A DNA stretch of 64,000 nucleotides from Nocardia sienata NBRC 100364 (GCF_001613205.1 NZ_BDBX01000032.1:1-64000), one strand, 5' to 3'. Numbered from the stretch's first letter, positions 32,172 to 40,144 are shown. A program made the numbers and translations. The notes: generated by a model from the sequence alone, not told the origin.

Positions 32172-33059
32172 TCAGACGAGTTTCAGTCCGAACCTGCGGC
32201 GGATCCGGAAATCGACCAGGTAGGCCTGGATCGGGAAACTGCGCAGCGGTGCCGGCAGCGTCGCCGAAACCCGGCCCAGTCCGCGGAGCACGCGCCCGAA
32301 CCGGCGTTCGTCGTCCGCCGACCAGTCCATGCCCATCTCCGCGCGCAGATGCGGCGGTAGGAGGCCCGCGGTGACCCATCGGTTGAATCGGCCGCCGAGG
32401 AGCTGGACCGGACGGGGGAACATCTTCAGATCGACGAGCTCGTTCAACATGTCCCGCACCGGTGGGTCGATCCTGGTAGCGGCCAGGTTTTCGGTCCAGT
32501 AGCGGTCGAATGCCGCCGGGTCCGCGGGCCAGGCCTGTGGTGGTACCTGCAGGGTGGTGCCCAATCGTGCGGAATGGCGGTAGATCGTCTCTTCGAGTCC
32601 GGCGTCCGCCCGGCCGTGCATCCGCTCGCGGATATCGCGCGCACCCCAGTACAGGCAAGCGGCCACCCACAGTTGCAGATCGCGGTCGAATGCGTTGTAC
32701 CGCACCGGACTCCGCGCGGTCGAGCGTACCTGGCGATGCGCTGTGTCGACGGCTGCCCGATAAGCGGCCCGCTCGGCCGGGCTGCCCAGCAGTGCGACCG
32801 CCAGATAGGTGAGTGTGGTGCGGGTGCGCTTCACCGGGTGCAATGTCAGCTTTCCGCTGTCGACCGGGCTTTCCAGAACTCCGTATCCGACTCCGGGGAC
32901 GGCGAGCTGCATGATCACATTGGCGGCGGCGCCGAGTATCGCGGCGCCCTCGACATAGGGGCGGAAATCGAAATCCTCGTCGTGCACCGCGCCGGCCGAA
33001 TCGGCCGGTCGATCGGCGGGGCCGGGTACGGGCGGTCCCGCGGCGGGTGTGCTGATCAT
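32172..33059 (-). CDS. MpaB/DUF2236-family oxygenase, paralogue (295 aa)
   Basis: Same family as the gene at 30494-31360. The core segments correspond one to one: AAANVIMQLAVPGVGYGV, RTTLTYLAVALLGSPAERAA, VDTAHRQVRSTARSPVRYNA, LQLWVAACLYWGARDI and LPPHLRAEMGMDW. Both end in a RRR(I/F)G-type basic tail with LV. The start is uncertain: the ATG at 33059 is used, and a GTG 9 nt upstream is possible. The copies have clearly diverged, so the duplication is old and the substrates may differ. Confidence 0.82.
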   Translation of the reverse strand: MISTPAAGPPVPGPADRPADSAGAVHDEDFDFRPYVEGAAILGAAANVIMQLAVPGVGYGVLESPVDSGKLTLHPVKRTRTTLTYLAVALLGSPAERAAYRAAVDTAHRQVRSTARSPVRYNAFDRDLQLWVAACLYWGARDIRERMHGRADAGLEETIYRHSARLGTTLQVPPQAWPADPAAFDRYWTENLAATRIDPPVRDMLNELVDLKMFPRPVQLLGGRFNRWVTAGLLPPHLRAEMGMDWSADDERRFGRVLRGLGRVSATLPAPLRSFPIQAYLVDFRIRRRFGLKLV

Positions 33060-33121
33060 GGAAGGCACCGTTTCGAGGGCTCGAGAAGCCTGACGATTCA
33101 CCTTCTCGCCGCTGTCCATAT

Positions 33122-33135
33122 GTGTCAAGCGACAC
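33122..33135. promoter_or_regulatory. Short inverted repeat upstream of mpaB2
   Basis: GTGTC (33122-33126) and GACAC (33131-33135) surround AAGC. On the minus strand it reads as a TTGACA-type -35 directed at the oxygenase gene. Nothing else distinct is seen in the 264-bp gap to fadD36. Confidence 0.35.
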
Positions 33136-33311
33136 CGGAGGAATGCGATCGTGTGCGCACTCGCCGACGGGACGTGGTTTGCGAAATGCGAATCGATGCA
33201 TCCCACGGCGGGCGCGGAAACCACGCGCAACGAATACGCGGACCTCCGACCGGCGGATATCCCGGGATTTCTCCGGGGCAGGTGCCCGACCGCCGGCCGG
33301 GGCCGGGGCAG

Positions 33312-33317
33312 TAGTTT
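33312..33317 (+). promoter_or_regulatory. -10 element for fadD36 (leaderless)
   Basis: TAGTTT, then 6 nt, then ATG at 33324. No Shine-Dalgarno is present. Confidence 0.55.
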
Positions 33318-33323
33318 GGGCGC

Positions 33324-34757
33324 ATGTCCTACGGCCACCGCCTGCTCAGCTCCCTCGACCCCCTCGCTGTCGCCGCGGGCGCCGATATCCCGGACGCCGT
33401 GACCATCGACGGTGTGACGCTGTCCCGCAGCGATCTGCTCGGGGCGGCCACCTCGGTGGCCGAGCGCATCGCCCGGGCCGAACGGGTCGCCGTGCTGGCC
33501 AGGCCGACTCCGGCGACCGTGCTCGCCGTGGTGGGCTGCCTGATCGCCGGAGTCACCGTGGTACCGGTGCCCCCCGATTCCGGTACGGCCGAACTCGACC
33601 ATATGCTCACCGATTCCGGCGCCCGGGCCTGGCTCGGCGAAGCGCCCGAGGGCACTTCCCTGCCGGTGGTCCCGGTGCGCCGGCATGCCCGCTCCTGGCA
33701 TACCTATCCCGAGCCCGATCCGGGCACACCGGCTTTCGTGCTCTACACCTCCGGCACCACCGGTGCCCCCAAAGGCGTGGTACTGAGCCGCGGGGCCATC
33801 GCCGCCGGACTCGACGCGCTCGCCGATGCCTGGGCCTGGACCGCGGCCGATGTGCTGGTCCACGGCCTGCCGCTATTCCATGTCCACGGGTTGATCCTGG
33901 GTCTGCTGGGGCCGTTGCGTATCGGCAGTCCACTCGTGCACACCGGGAAACCGACCCCCGCGAACTACGCGGCGGCCTCGGGCACGATGTATTTCGGCGT
34001 ACCGACGGTTTGGACCCGGATCTCCGAGGATCCGGCCGCGGCCGAGAAGCTGGCAGGGGCCAGGCTGTTGATCTCCGGGAGCGCCCCGCTGCCGGTGCCG
34101 GTGTTCGAGCGGCTCGCCGAACTCACCGGGCACCGGCCCATCGAGCGCTACGGCATGAGCGAAACCATGATCACCCTGTCGGCCCGGGCGGACGGCGAAC
34201 GCCGGCCCGGGTGGGTCGGCGTACCTGTGCGCGGTGTGCAGACCCGGCTCCGGGACGAGGCGGGCCGGCCGGTCCCGCACGACGGCGCCGGTATCGGCGG
34301 CCTCCAGGTGCGCGGGCCGATGCTCTTCGACGGCTATCACGGCCGCCCCGAGGCCACCGCCGAATGCTGGACCGAGGACGGGTGGTTCCGCACCGGCGAT
34401 GTCGCCGCCATCGACGCGGACGGTTTCCATCGGATCGTGGGCCGCGAATCGGTGGACCTCATCAAGTCCGGCGGCTACCGGATCGGTGCGGGCGAGGTGG
34501 AAACCTCGCTCCTGGGCCATCCATCGGTGGCGGAAGTAGCCGTTGTGGGTCTTGCGGATGCCGACCTGGGGCAACGCATCGTCGCCTTCGTGGTCCCGCG
34601 CGCCGCGGCGCCCGCCGAACAGGAACTCATCGACCACGTGGCCGGGGAACTCTCGGCGCACAAACGGCCCCGTGAGATCCGCTTCGTGGACTCGCTCCCG
34701 CGCAACGCCATGGGCAAGGTCCAGAAGAAGCTGCTCGACCAGCGTCGTCGGCCCTGA
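33324..34757 (+). CDS. fadD36: Acyl-CoA/acyl-AMP synthetase FadD36-like (477 aa)
   Basis: Adenylate-forming enzyme that activates a carboxylic acid with ATP and transfers it to CoA. The P-loop is YTSGTTGAPKGVV near residue 141. GMSETMITLS is the A5 motif, DGWFRTGDVAAIDADG is A7, and IVGRESVDLIKSGGYRIGAGEVE the hinge. The catalytic Lys is in LPRNAMGKVQKKLL. It is shorter than most FadD proteins, as is Rv1193 FadD36. The substrate chain length cannot be read from sequence; FadD36-type enzymes resemble malonyl/short-chain CoA ligases. Confidence 0.88.
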   Translation: MSYGHRLLSSLDPLAVAAGADIPDAVTIDGVTLSRSDLLGAATSVAERIARAERVAVLARPTPATVLAVVGCLIAGVTVVPVPPDSGTAELDHMLTDSGARAWLGEAPEGTSLPVVPVRRHARSWHTYPEPDPGTPAFVLYTSGTTGAPKGVVLSRGAIAAGLDALADAWAWTAADVLVHGLPLFHVHGLILGLLGPLRIGSPLVHTGKPTPANYAAASGTMYFGVPTVWTRISEDPAAAEKLAGARLLISGSAPLPVPVFERLAELTGHRPIERYGMSETMITLSARADGERRPGWVGVPVRGVQTRLRDEAGRPVPHDGAGIGGLQVRGPMLFDGYHGRPEATAECWTEDGWFRTGDVAAIDADGFHRIVGRESVDLIKSGGYRIGAGEVETSLLGHPSVAEVAVVGLADADLGQRIVAFVVPRAAAPAEQELIDHVAGELSAHKRPREIRFVDSLPRNAMGKVQKKLLDQRRRP

Positions 34758-34813
34758 AGCAAGCCGCGGGCCGGCGGTGATCCCGGTCTTGACCTCAACT
34801 CAGGTCGAGGTTC

Positions 34814-34819
34814 TACGGT
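34814..34819 (+). promoter_or_regulatory. -10 element for the third PPOX gene (leaderless)
   Basis: TACGGT, then 6 nt, then ATG at 34826. No Shine-Dalgarno is present. Confidence 0.5.
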
Positions 34820-34825
34820 TCGATC

Positions 34826-35194
34826 ATGAACACCACGCTCACCCGGGACCATGTCGACTATCTCGCCGGACAGCGGCTGGGCCGGTTGGCCACCGTAGCG
34901 CCGGACGGGGCACCGCAGAACAATCCCGTCGGTTTCCGCTACAACCCCGAACTCGGCACCATCGATATCGCGGGCTGGAATATGGGCCGATCCCGCAAGT
35001 TCCGTAATCTCGCGGGCAACAACCGGGTGGCATTCGTGGTGGACGATATCGCCTCGGTCCAGCCGTGGCGGGTGCGGTGCCTGGAGATCCGCGGCACCGC
35101 AGAAGCGCTCACCGATACGGTCACCTACATCGGGCCGGAGGAGAGCGAACTCATCCGAATCCACCCCGAACGCGTGATCGCCTTCGGCCTCTGA
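34826..35194 (+). CDS. PPOX-class F420-dependent oxidoreductase (122 aa)
   Basis: Third split-barrel PPOX gene. Motifs: LAGQRLGRLATVAPDGAPQN, then NPVGFRYN, the cofactor helix GRSRKFRNLAGNNRVAFVVD, and RCLEIRGTAEAL. Full-length for its short subgroup. Its TGA (35192-35194) falls inside the CTGAC that borders the inverted-repeat element, so an insertion happened exactly at its 3' end without shortening the protein. Confidence 0.85.
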   Translation: MNTTLTRDHVDYLAGQRLGRLATVAPDGAPQNNPVGFRYNPELGTIDIAGWNMGRSRKFRNLAGNNRVAFVVDDIASVQPWRVRCLEIRGTAEALTDTVTYIGPEESELIRIHPERVIAFGL

Positions 35195-35211
35195 CAGCGT
35201 GTCTGGTAACT
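35191..35211 (+). repeat. Left terminal inverted repeat
   Basis: CTGACAGCGTGTCTGGTAAC plus T, inverted relative to 36207-36227, with 18 of 21 positions matching. Confidence 0.65.
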
Positions 35212-35272
35212 CGTGTGGATTACCGGACACCGCCCTTCCCGGGCGTCCGCGGTTCACACCCTGACCGGGGAA

Positions 35273-36116
35273 TCAACCGTGGGTTTCCGCGTCGTCCGGG
35301 CCGGTTGCACCGGCACCCGCAGGGTGCCGGTCAGTGCCTTCCCGTCGGCGGACATTGGTAACCCGGCCCCCTGCTCGGAGGTTCGGGGATCCTGACACGT
35401 CTCCATTGCCGGCCCAGGCGGCGAGGTTGACCGCGGCATTCAGATCCCGATCCGACCGGTACCCACACCCACAGGTGAACACCCGATCCGCCAAGGTGAG
35501 ACCCGCGTTCACCGCACCACAGGCCGAACACCGTTTACTCGACGGGAACCAGCGATCCGCCGTGACCACGGCACCACTGCGCCACTGCGCCACTGCTGTT
35601 TGTAGTGCAGCAGCCACGCGAAATCCGTCCATCCGGCATCACTGACCGCCGTGACAGACGCCGGTTGCGCAGCATCCCGGCCACATGCAGGTCTTCGATT
35701 ACGAGCCGGTCGTGGGTCTTGACCAGCCGGTTGGTGACCTGATGCAGAAAATGGCGACGAACATCGGCGATCCGGTGATGGTGGCGCGCCAACCGGGCGG
35801 CGGCCTCGGTCCGGTTACGTGATCCCTTCTGTTTCCTCGACAATGCTTTCGCCAACCGCCGCTGCCGGGCTTGCCCGGCGGCCAGCGGCTTGGGCGCCCG
35901 ATTGATCCGGACGGTTTCAGCACCGTCGGCGGTGGCGGCGACCAGGAACGCCGACAAACCGCGGTCGATCCCGACCCAGCCACCACCGAGCGCGGTTTTC
36001 ACCATATGCAGGCACTGGTTGAACGCGAACCGGGCCGCACCCGCGTGCCGGGCAAGCCGGGCACACTGCTCGACCGTGGGGTCGAGGCAGTACCGGAACG
36101 CGGTGTGTCGGCTCAT
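35273..36116 (-). pseudogene. tnpB: tnpB (IS607/IS1341-type RNA-guided nuclease), degenerate
   Basis: The N-terminus MSRHTAFRYCLDPTVEQ through FNQCLHMVKTAL is joined directly to GGGWVGIDRGLSAF, the RuvC-I Asp region. The middle (much of the WED/REC part, well over 100 residues in relatives) is deleted. RuvC-II is present in DRLVIEDLHVAGML. Then two frameshifts follow: loss of one G near 35646-35652, and a tandem 8-bp duplication (CCACTGCG x2 at 35574-35589). The C-terminal zinc ribbon CSACG..CGCG and RuvC-III SDRDLNAAVNLA are in the last frame, ending at 35273. It cannot make a full protein; a guide RNA might still come from the 3' end. Confidence 0.8.
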
Positions 36117-36206
36117 CACCGGGGAGTGTCGCACAGGCCACCGAAACAAACCCCGCCGCCGACCGTGGGCGGGACAGCAGCAACATCGACAAGGCCCAAG
36201 GACTGC

Positions 36207-36227
36207 AGTTCCCAGACACGCTCTGAG
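36207..36227 (-). repeat. Right terminal inverted repeat
   Basis: Read on the minus strand it begins CTCAGAGCGTGTCTGGGAAC, matching the left end with three mismatches. Confidence 0.65.
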
Positions 36228-36340
36228 TCCCGGCCCGCTCAACCTCCAGCCCCACCCCGGGCGGCAGTGGGCCGACCGCGGCGGACGGCACAAGGGTCCC
36301 GACCGGGAGCCGAGGCTCCGCCGCCGGCCACCAGGGCCGC

Positions 36341-36427
36341 ATGATCCGCCGCTACATCATCTGGCGAAACCGTCACATCGATGATCAACGGCTACGAGCC
36401 GTGGTCGACAAGGCCAACGTTGCCTGA
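36341..36427 (+). pseudogene. C-terminal remnant of a DDE transposase (possibly IS630-type)
   Basis: 28 codons read MIRRYIIWRNRHIDDQRLRA and then VVDKANVA and stop. The R-R-Y-I-x-W-R-N helix followed by RLR..V..ANVA resembles the tail of actinobacterial IS630-like transposases. Upstream frames (36228-36340) are scrambled. It lies between the inverted-repeat element and the IS110 gene, so several insertions have piled up here. Confidence 0.4.
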
Positions 36428-36439
36428 TGCGGCACTAGA

Positions 36440-36561
36440 CGGTATGGGTGGCCGTCGGCGGTGAGCTGGGGGTTGCGGGCCGGGGCCTCGCTCACCCATG
36501 TTCGTGGGTTACCGAGCGGGAGTCGCCTGCCCGGTCTTTCCGACAGTGGTGGGAGGCCCCG
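36440..36561 (+). ncRNA. Candidate bridge RNA region of the IS110 element
   Basis: The short non-coding stretch just before an IS110-family recombinase is where the bridge RNA is encoded in the IS110 group. Here GGTGAGC (36460-36466) pairs with GCTCACC (36490-36496), and ACCCA (36494-36498) with TGGGT (36505-36509), giving two alternative stem-loops with G-rich loops. The ends of the RNA and the target- and donor-binding loops cannot be assigned without the element boundaries. Confidence 0.3.
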
Positions 36562-37653
36562 GTGTTTACCGAGCGTACGAGTGTCGGGCTGGACGTGCAT
36601 GCACGTTCGGTCGCGGCAGCAGCTATCGACGGCGTCACGGGTGAAGTGTTCCAAGCCCGGTTGACCCCGTCGTATGAGCACATCGGGTCGTGGATATCGG
36701 GGTTGCCGGGTCCGGTGGCGGTGGCCTATGAGGCCGGACCGACCGGGTTCGGGTTGTATCGGGCATTGACCGATGCGGGGATACGTTGTGAGGTCCTCGC
36801 GCCCTCGAAGCTGCAGAAACCGGCTGGTGACCGGGTCAAAACCGACGCCCGCGACGCATTGCATCTGGCGCGGTTGCTGCGATTGGACGAGATCACCGCG
36901 GTGTCGATCCCGACCGTTGATCAGGAGGCGGCCCGGGATCTGGTGCGCGCGCGTGAGGACTGCCGCGGCGATTTGATGCGCGCCCGGCATCGGCTCTCGA
37001 AATTGCTGCTTCGGCACGGCATCGTCTACTACGGCGGCGCTGCCTGGACCGGGACGCACGACCGATGGCTGCGTACCGAAGCGGCACCACAGTTGACCTC
37101 GCGGGCCACCCGGATGGCGTTCGACGCCGACTACGACCACGTGCTGACGATGCAGGCCAGACGCGGACGCCTCGACGCCGCGATCGAGGAGATGGCCGCT
37201 GCGAGTGAGTTCACCCAGGTCGTGCGCCGGGTGTCGTGTCTGCGTGGGGTCTCCACGCTGACCGGTTTCGCGTTGGCGGTCGAGATCGGTGACTGGAATC
37301 GGTTCAGTGGCAACACCATCGGATCATTCGTCGGCCTGGTGCCCTCGGAGTATTCCTCCGGTTCGTCGCGCGTGCAGGGGGCGATCACCAAGACCGGAAA
37401 CACCCACGCACGCCGCCTGCTGGTCGAAGCGGCCTGGCACCACCGGCCCCGTTACCACGTCGGCGCGGTGATGCGCCGGCGATGGGACCAGGCGCCGGCC
37501 GCGGCCCGGGCGCGTGGCGACGAGGGAAACCGCCGCCTGCATCAGCGGTGGCTGCGATTCGGTGAACGCCGCAAGCGGTCTACGGTCGCGAACGTGGCGA
37601 TCGCCCGAGAACTCGCCGGCTGGTGCTGGTCCCTGGCGGTCATGAACGACTGA
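36562..37653 (+). CDS. IS110-family (DEDD) transposase/recombinase (363 aa)
   Basis: Apparently intact. The N-terminal RuvC-like domain has the DEDD acids: D11 in SVGLDVHARS, E57 in AYEAGPTGFGL, and D95/D98 in RVKTDARDALHLARLL. The C-terminal Tnp domain carries CLRGVSTLTGFALAVEIGDW, then FVGLVPSEYSSGSSRVQG, whose serine region is catalytic, and ITKTGNTHARRLLVEAAWHH. Such enzymes recombine DNA with a bridge RNA and leave no inverted repeats. The GTG at 36562 has GGGAGG 5 nt upstream. Codon usage is like the host, so this is an actinobacterial element. Confidence 0.9.
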   Translation: MFTERTSVGLDVHARSVAAAAIDGVTGEVFQARLTPSYEHIGSWISGLPGPVAVAYEAGPTGFGLYRALTDAGIRCEVLAPSKLQKPAGDRVKTDARDALHLARLLRLDEITAVSIPTVDQEAARDLVRAREDCRGDLMRARHRLSKLLLRHGIVYYGGAAWTGTHDRWLRTEAAPQLTSRATRMAFDADYDHVLTMQARRGRLDAAIEEMAAASEFTQVVRRVSCLRGVSTLTGFALAVEIGDWNRFSGNTIGSFVGLVPSEYSSGSSRVQGAITKTGNTHARRLLVEAAWHHRPRYHVGAVMRRRWDQAPAAARARGDEGNRRLHQRWLRFGERRKRSTVANVAIARELAGWCWSLAVMND

Positions 37654-37867
37654 TCGCCACCTGATCGGCTTCCTCGGCGGGCCGGTGGTGGCAGCGCGTG
37701 GATCGACCCGCGACACAACTATGAGCAGACCCATGAGGTCGACGCTCGATGCTAGACACGCGGATGAGATCCAGCCGAAACCCCGTCCTGCGGTATCCAA
37801 CCCGCGCATATCAGTCTGACCGCGCGTCGCTCACGACACGCTCACCACAGACTCGCCAGGAAGCAAC
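37654..37867. other. Right side of the IS110 element and flank, no gene
   Basis: No supported open frame. The right end of the IS110 element lies somewhere here but cannot be fixed. CATATCAG occurs at 37807-37814 and again at 37929-37936 at the dapD stop, which may or may not mark a boundary. Confidence 0.4.
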
Positions 37868-37901
37868 GAGGCGCCGTCGGGGTCGCTCCCGACGGCGCCT
37901 C
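37868..37901 (-). terminator. dapD terminator hairpin
   Basis: GAGGCGCCGTCGGG and its exact complement form a 14-bp stem with a 6-nt loop (GTCGCT), 31 bp past the dapD stop. It also insulates the core genes from the mobile island. Confidence 0.75.
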
Positions 37902-37932
37902 ACCACGCCCTCTTGACAAACTTCTCTACATA

Positions 37933-38880
37933 TCAGTTGTGGGCGTGAAGGGCTTCGTTGAGTTCGATACCGGTGCCGGCGCGGGGCACCACCTCGACGG
38001 TTCCGGTGCGCGAGTTGCGGCGGAACAGCAGGTTGCTCTTGCCGCTCAGTTCGGCTGCCTTCACCACGGTGCCGTCCGGGCCGGTGACCTTGGTGCCGGC
38101 CGTGAGGTAGAGACCGGCCTCGACCACGCAGTCGTCGCCGAGCGGAATGCCCAGTCCGGAATTGGCGCCCAGCAGTGAGCGCTCGCCGATCGAGATGACG
38201 GTGGTGCCACCACCGGAAAGAGTGCCCATGGTGGAGGCGCCACCGCCGATATCGGAGCCGTCGCCGACGACCACCCCGGCGGAGATCCGGCCCTCGACCA
38301 TCGAGGTGCCCAGGGTGCCGGCGTTGAAGTTCACGAAACCCTCGTGCATCACGGTGGTGCCGGCGGCGAGATGCGCGCCCAGGCGGACCCGGTCGGCGTC
38401 GCCGATGCGGACACCGGACGGGACCACGTAGTCGACCATGCGCGGGAACTTGTCGATGCTGTACACCGTGACCGGGCCGCGCGCACGCAGTTTGGCGCGG
38501 GTGGTCTCGAAGCCCTCGACCGCAGCCGGACCGTGGTTGGTCCACACCACATTGCTGAGCAGGGCGAACTGGCCCTCCAGACTCACCTCGTGCGGCCGGA
38601 CCAGGCGGTGGGAGAGCAGGTGCAGCCGCAGGTACACATCGTGAGCGTCCACGGGGGCGGCGGAGAGATCGGCGATGGTGGTGCGCACCGCGACGACGTC
38701 GACGCCGCGCGCCGGGTCCGGGCCCACCAGATCGGCGAATTCGGCGGGCGCGGTGGCGAGGCGCTCGGTGCCGGTGTCACCGAACTCACCCAGCTCGGGG
38801 CTGGGGAACCAGGTGTCCAGTACGGTCCCGTCCGAGGTCACGTTGGCGATGCCGATGGCGGATGCTCCCTGAGTGCTCAC
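37933..38880 (-). CDS. dapD: Tetrahydrodipicolinate N-succinyltransferase DapD (315 aa)
   Basis: Succinyl-CoA-dependent acyltransferase of the lysine/DAP pathway, actinobacterial type. The middle and C-terminal part is a left-handed beta-helix with hexapeptide steps: VRIGDADRVRLGAHLAAGTT, then NAGTLGTSMVEGRISAGVVV and GDGSDIGGGASTMGTLSGGG. The N-terminal domain is alpha/beta. It forms trimers. The GTG at 38880 has no ribosome site but TAGGCT 8 nt upstream. Divergent from dapE across 60 bp. Confidence 0.94.
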   Translation of the reverse strand: MSTQGASAIGIANVTSDGTVLDTWFPSPELGEFGDTGTERLATAPAEFADLVGPDPARGVDVVAVRTTIADLSAAPVDAHDVYLRLHLLSHRLVRPHEVSLEGQFALLSNVVWTNHGPAAVEGFETTRAKLRARGPVTVYSIDKFPRMVDYVVPSGVRIGDADRVRLGAHLAAGTTVMHEGFVNFNAGTLGTSMVEGRISAGVVVGDGSDIGGGASTMGTLSGGGTTVISIGERSLLGANSGLGIPLGDDCVVEAGLYLTAGTKVTGPDGTVVKAAELSGKSNLLFRRNSRTGTVEVVPRAGTGIELNEALHAHN

Positions 38881-38888
38881 GACACGGA

Positions 38889-38894
38889 AGCCTA
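38889..38894 (-). promoter_or_regulatory. -10 element for dapD (leaderless)
   Basis: On the minus strand TAGGCT, then 8 nt, then GTG at 38880. Confidence 0.45.
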
Positions 38895-38926
38895 CCCACC
38901 GGCGGTCCCCAACGGTGGGGCCCCTC

Positions 38927-38932
38927 TACGCT
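38927..38932 (+). promoter_or_regulatory. -10 element for dapE (leaderless)
   Basis: TACGCT, then 8 nt, then GTG at 38941. A CCCCA/TGGGG mini-hairpin lies just upstream between the two divergent promoters. Confidence 0.45.
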
Positions 38933-38940
38933 CGTACGCT

Positions 38941-40035
38941 GTGACCCTCGACCTGCACGCCGACCCCATCGCACTCACCGCGGCCCTTGTCGATATTCCG
39001 AGCGTCTCCCGGGACGAGGCCGCGATCACGGCCGCCGTGGAAACGGCGCTGCGCACCCAGACCAGCGGTTTCGAGGTGTTGCGCCGCGGCAATGTGGTGC
39101 TCGCCCGCACGAATCGGGGACTGCCGACCCGGGTCGTGCTGGCCGGGCATCTGGACACCGTGCCGATCGCGGACAATGTGCCGGGCCGGTTCACCACCGA
39201 GAACGGCGCCGAGGTCTTCTACGGCTGCGGTTCGGTGGATATGAAATCGGGCGACGCGGTGTTCCTGCATCTGGCCGCCACCGTAGCCGAACCGGTCCAC
39301 GACCTGACCCTGATCTTCTACGACTGCGAGGAGATCTCCGCCGAATTCAACGGACTCAACGCCATCGAGCGGGAAGTGCCGGAATGGCTGGACGGTGATC
39401 TGGCGATTCTCGGCGAACCCTCCGGCGGCTGGATCGAGGCCGGCTGCCAGGGCACGTTGCGGGTCCGGTTGCGGACCGCCGGGGTGCGTGCGCATTCGGC
39501 CCGCTCCTGGCTCGGCGACAATGCGATCCACCGGTTGGCGCCGGCCCTGGCGCGGCTCGCGCAGTATCGGGCCCGGGAGGTCGAGATCGATGGTTGCCGG
39601 TACCGCGAAGGGCTTTCCGCGGTTCGGGTCGGCGGCGGGGTAGCGGGCAATGTGGTGCCGGATGCGGCCGAGGTCGAGGTGAATTTCCGGTTCGCGCCGG
39701 ACCGTTCGGTGGAGCAGGCGATCGACCACGTGCGCGAGGTGTTCGCGGGTCTCGAACTCGATCTGGAGATCACCGACGCGGCCGCCGGCGCGCTGCCCGG
39801 CCTCACCGCGCCCGCGGCGCGCGGTCTGATCGATACGGTGCAGGCACACGGGTCGGCGGGCGTTCGGGCCAAATACGGATGGACCGACGTCTCCCGGTTC
39901 GCCGCCCGCGGTATCCCCGCTGTGAACTTCGGCCCCGGCGACCCCAACCTCGCGCACAAACGCGACGAGCACGTCCCGCTGGCCCAGATCACCGCCGTCA
40001 CCGAAATGCTGCGCCGCTATCTCACAGCTTCCTAG
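38941..40035 (+). CDS. dapE: Succinyl-diaminopimelate desuccinylase DapE (364 aa)
   Basis: M20-family di-zinc amidohydrolase releasing LL-DAP from its succinyl form. Metal and catalytic residues: His in VVLAGHLDTVP, bridging Asp in GCGSVDMKSGD, catalytic Glu-Glu in FYDCEEISAEFNGL, Glu in LAILGEPSGG, and the terminal His in KRDEHVPL. The dimerisation lid runs about 180-290 (GTLRVRLRTAGVRAHSARSW). GTG 38941 is chosen because longer in-frame starts run back antisense through dapD. Confidence 0.93.
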   Translation: MTLDLHADPIALTAALVDIPSVSRDEAAITAAVETALRTQTSGFEVLRRGNVVLARTNRGLPTRVVLAGHLDTVPIADNVPGRFTTENGAEVFYGCGSVDMKSGDAVFLHLAATVAEPVHDLTLIFYDCEEISAEFNGLNAIEREVPEWLDGDLAILGEPSGGWIEAGCQGTLRVRLRTAGVRAHSARSWLGDNAIHRLAPALARLAQYRAREVEIDGCRYREGLSAVRVGGGVAGNVVPDAAEVEVNFRFAPDRSVEQAIDHVREVFAGLELDLEITDAAAGALPGLTAPAARGLIDTVQAHGSAGVRAKYGWTDVSRFAARGIPAVNFGPGDPNLAHKRDEHVPLAQITAVTEMLRRYLTAS

Positions 40036-40144
40036 CCGCCCGGTTCTCGGATGGGGGCGAGCGCAGGTCAGGTCCGCGCGGACACACACCGGCGTGGTGA
40101 TCGGGGCCATAGGACCGGCGAAGGCATCGTCTGAGCGCGCCCAA

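Larger units (their letters stand above)
35191..36227. mobile_element. Inverted-repeat-bounded element carrying a TnpB remnant
   Basis: Left end AGCGTGTCTGG begins at 35196 and right end CCAGACACGCT finishes at 36222. These 11 bp match perfectly, and with adjoining bases the 21-bp ends 35191-35211 and 36207-36227 differ at only 3 positions. CTGAC before the left end and CTGAG after the right look like a 4-bp CTGA target duplication. The 1027-bp interior holds a broken tnpB. TnpB-encoding IS605/IS607 elements do not have such ends, so the repeats belong to a DDE-type IS or MITE in which the tnpB element is nested. Confidence 0.6.

Noticed and set aside
36228..36340. Full IS630 transposase between the inverted-repeat element and IS110
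   Set aside because: Only the last ~28 codons look like a transposase; the upstream reading is scrambled, so only a remnant is annotated.
37807..37936. CATATCAG repeated at 37807 and 37929 as an IS110 target duplication
   Set aside because: IS110 elements do not make such duplications, and one copy coincides with the dapD stop codon; likely chance.
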